The position numbers and the translations under genes were made by a program. A model generated the notes under the pieces. That model did not search any database, was not told the DNA's origin, and was given only the letters and a program-made list of their open reading frames with translations. Shown in pieces: positions 61,001 through 64,000 of a stretch of DNA of 64,000 bases. Source of the stretch: Nymphalis io (Eukaryota > Arthropoda > Insecta > Lepidoptera > Nymphalidae); NCBI RefSeq assembly GCF_905147045.1, contig NC_065913.1:3584001-3648000 (forward strand), in the 5' to 3' direction. Position 1 is the stretch's first letter, and every line of letters begins with the position of its first letter.

Positions 61001-63552
61001 AATGGACCAAAGCGAAGAAGACCATGATGTAAAAGATAAAAGTGACAGCGGAGAAAGAGAGAGAAGTGTAAGAGATCCTTTTATTATTAATATTATTAAG
61101 TTAACACATAATGTAAAAAATATGTTCATAAGTAAGTATGTTGGGCATAAACTCTTTTCTTTTTGAGTTGAAGGTTTAAGCTGTACACATGTGCCTTGGA
61201 TACATATGGCAGATTTTCATTCGGAATAGGTTTACTCGTGTTTTATTTCAAGAGTAAACTTCAGTGCTTGCCTAGTCTGAACCAATCAGTATTGGATTAC
61301 GATTTAAGTGATCTAACCACTAGGGCATATAACTAAGATTATTATGCAAGAAACTACATTGGAGTAGGCTATCACACGCCAAATGAGACCGACGCTAGTC
61401 TCAGTTGCTACGAACCGATTACATCTTATGTTCAATCGCACAGCTTTCAAATAAAAAACACACGACACTTAAAACATAAAAATACCAAACACGACATTAG
61501 CAATTTTAAAATTTTTAAGTCTGGTTTTCAGATGTTCCAATCGAAAAGAAGTTGAGATAAACAAATCTTAGATTATCATATTTCATGTGATCTGCTAATT
61601 AGCTCTGTTGTATTATGAATTCCAAAAAGTTATTCATTATTAAAACCGTGACAGACTTTTGAGGAGAAGATTTGGAGCTTATTCCACCGAGCTGCTCCAA
61701 TGCGGGCTGGTGGAATACACATGTGGCAGAATTTAAGTGAAATTAGACACATACATGAGATGAATTATAATCACAACTTAAGCACACGAAAATTCAGTGG
61801 TGCTTGCCCCGGTTTGAACCCACGATCATCGGTTAAGATTCACGCTTTCTTACCACTGGGCCATCTCGGCTGTTAATATATCTTTATTTTATTACACAAC
61901 ACTAATAACACTTTAATTTAATTTAACTACTAATATACACTTTAATTTTACTTCCAAAGTTCGGATAGCTATTTCGTCGACATTCAAAACGTCATTTTTA
62001 CATTAATACATAATGAATACCATAGACTTATTTAAGATATTCAATGAAGTCATTTTCAAGGTAAATGTTGATTATTACTCTTTTTACTCATCCTGTGATT
62101 GTAATAGGCTATAAATCTTTATATGTTATTAACATGCTCATGTCGATTATTTGTTGAATAATAATAACTACAGAGTATCTTGTCGGTTATTCTTGTTAGA
62201 ATCTACATTCCAAACCGTTGAAATTTGATTTGAATTTCAATTAAAATTCAAAAGTCTACTTGAATAAAGTATATACTGATTTTACATTGCCGCTTCTGCT
62301 AGAGTGACTATCATCAGGCATTCTGTCCGTACGCAATGACATACAACATGAATGATGTAAGTTTCTTGTTAGAAGTCTTACTCTATTATTGTTTGCCTGT
62401 CTTAGTGATTACTTTAAAATTGATTTGATCTATCCATATTAGATAATGTTAGATTTGGAACAGAGGAGTGGTAAAAATTGTTTGTTTTCTAATGTTTTGT
62501 TTTGTAAATTTTATTTTTGCCATAAATATAAAGATACACATCTGTCCGAATGAATTATCAGTTAAGATTACTACTACAAGATGTTTACAGGCACAAGGGA
62601 CATTACATCTTAGTTCCCCCGGATGGCGGCGCATTGGTGATGTAAGTGATGGTTAACATTTCTTACAATGCCTATGTCTATGGGTGTTGGTGACCACTTA
62701 CCATCAGGTGGCCCATATGCTCGTCCGCCTTAATACTCTATAAAAAATAATAATTAATGCACAGTTCAAAATAAATTAATTGCTTTGAGATGAAGATGTT
62801 ATATTTGTTTTGCCTTTTTTTACTGTTTCAGGTAAATATGATATATTTTATTTTTTTCTTTTAATATATATTTTAATATTTTAGTAATGCTTCATCTAGA
62901 ATGAATGTTGTAACTGTCTTTAGAATGGTATTGTATGTGTCTAGTGCATAAGCATAACATCATAATGCATGTATCTGTCAGTCCTATTAAAAAAAAAGTT
63001 CAATTACAAGAGATAAAAGTGGACAATATTTGGATTTACATATTCCATGCTATTTATGCTTATGGTAACACTACAAAACGTAGACTTGTTATAAAATTTA
63101 AATAGAAAATAATATATTAATGATGACTAAATGGCTTATGCGAGTTCATCGTAGGTCAGAAAAAATTACACGCCCATTTTGCATACAATACCAATAAGCA
63201 TGCGTTATATATCCCATTTCAAATATGTGAAATAAATGCTTGAAAGTGTAGTGGCCCTTACACGATAATATGAAGCATTAAGTTTTACGGCGCGACATAC
63301 AAGATATAACTTACATAGACAGTATCATAAACAAAGGTACCGATCGTAACATCCGGACGTACGCGGTAAAATAATTAAATAGAAATAAAACTATATGATA
63401 ATTTTATTATATTACAGCGGAGATGGGAAATGACGGAAGAGGAAGAATGGGAGCAGCTCAACGAGAGGCTTATACAGAAAGAGCAGGAGAGACTCGAGAG
63501 GGAGAAGCAACAGGCCGAGGAAGATGCAAAGCGCTTAGAAGAAATTAGCAAA
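58024..63552 (+). CDS. SAP-domain nuclear protein, 5' part (runs off the window)
   Basis: Exons 58024-58153, 59370-59500, 59623-59927, 60502-60557, 60931-61067 and 63418-63552 join in phase; the last ends in a donor, so the gene continues right of the window. Residues 1-43 (VVDLRSELGALGLDTKGNKP, then LVERLKKAL) are a SAP motif, a DNA- and chromatin-binding helix-turn-helix. A Ser/Arg patch follows (TSRRSSSSRLA), then a long Glu/Pro/Lys-rich stretch (EEEPK and EPEP repeats), an acidic Asp/Glu/Gln region, and a charged helix (EEEEWEQLNERLIQKEQERL). An N-terminal SAP followed by acidic low complexity suggests an hnRNP U-like protein; SAFB or acinus-like proteins are alternatives, since the diagnostic C-terminal domains lie outside. 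Confidence 0.75.
61650..61873 (-). mobile_element. SINE family A copy
   Basis: Minus-strand copy from the body (TTTTGAGGAGAAGATTTGGA) to the tRNA head (ACCACTGGGCCATCTCGGC), lacking only the extreme 3' end. A more diverged relative lies at 61165-61335. Both are in intron 5 of the SAP gene. Confidence 0.82.
62584..62747 (+). mobile_element. repeat family B, 3' part
   Basis: 5'-truncated copy from TTTACAGGCACAAGGGAC to CTTAATACTCTATAAAAAA. Confidence 0.85.
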
Positions 63553-64000
63553 GTAAGTCAGGCATGTGGTTCACAAAGGGTCACATTCTCCTATTCTAAT
63601 TAAAGAAGGAGAAAAAAAACCATAGATGCATATATTCCATGCAATTTGCTAATAGCTCTGCAATATTATCCATTTGTAGTGCACAATAATTGATTAATAT
63701 ATCTTTAATTATAATACAACACTAATACACTAAACTACTTAAATTCACTTTAATTATTATTATTTTTAATTCCAATAACAAAAACAACCTTGTCGACATT
63801 CAAAACATTTTTTTTTTCTGTACACAATGAATATAATAGATAAAATAAAATTTCGACCAATCCCATTGTAACAGGCTACAGGTACAATATGATTATATAA
63901 CCAAACGAAAATTCATAGTACAGTTTATTACATTGGTAAATATCAATTTGTCCCATTACATAGTATTGTAGTGTGATATTATATAACATCCTTTCAATCA
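63553..64000. other. start of next intron of the SAP gene
   Basis: AT-rich sequence after the donor at 63553. No further exon or repeat recognised. Confidence 0.4.

Overview
This is eukaryotic nuclear DNA, AT-rich, with small exons, canonical GT..AG introns and dense interspersed repeats. The tRNA-derived SINE with the head GCCGAGATGGCCCAGTGGTT, a roughly 290-bp repeat ending in TCCTATTCTATAAAA, and a second tRNA-type SINE (6822-7060) all look lepidopteran to me. A butterfly, probably nymphalid, is my best guess. That guess rests on remembered repeat families and was not checked by a search.

The main content, 156-54129, is a local cluster of fast-evolving paralogous genes that I cannot assign to a named family. 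I rebuilt them exon by exon, requiring consensus splice sites and matching phase. Gene 1 (+, 156-4618, 505 aa) lies tail to tail with gene 2 (-, 15474-4866, 1019 aa). Gene 2 lies head to head with gene 3 (+, 15894-40437, 1579 aa). A phase-compatible alternative set of 3' exons for gene 3 lies at 43209-46300. Gene 5 (+, 47880-54129, 877 aa) follows. They share modules in the same order: an N-terminal RRM-like domain split by an intron after 11-12 codons (genes 1-3), a low-complexity or Arg/Ser-rich linker, a conserved helical domain, a C-terminal RRM-like domain (genes 2, 3-alt and 5) and an acidic tail. The standard end of gene 3 is instead one large exon with two DUF4780-like repeats. RRM folds, RS-like repeats and acidic tails suggest nuclear RNA-associated proteins. 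That function is inference.

The 13.7-kb intron 5 of gene 3 (17981-31678) is a transposon nest. An old LINE remnant carries a Ty3/gypsy-type LTR element (20417-30174, minus strand, 4-bp TSD TATG). That element was later hit by a truncated LINE, a solo LTR and three SINE fragments, each with a readable target-site duplication. A Harbinger-like MITE with perfect 30-bp terminal inverted repeats lies beside it (30866-31201).

The right end holds a minus-strand EF-hand gene, recognisable as EFCAB2/DRC8 (57649 down to 56462, with probable last exons at 47.0-47.6 kb, which would nest gene 5 inside its intron). It also holds a 14-bp satellite array (54891-55250) and the 5' part of a SAP-domain gene (+, from 58024) that leaves the window. 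Introns and intergenic stretches not listed separately are AT-rich with nothing recognisable.
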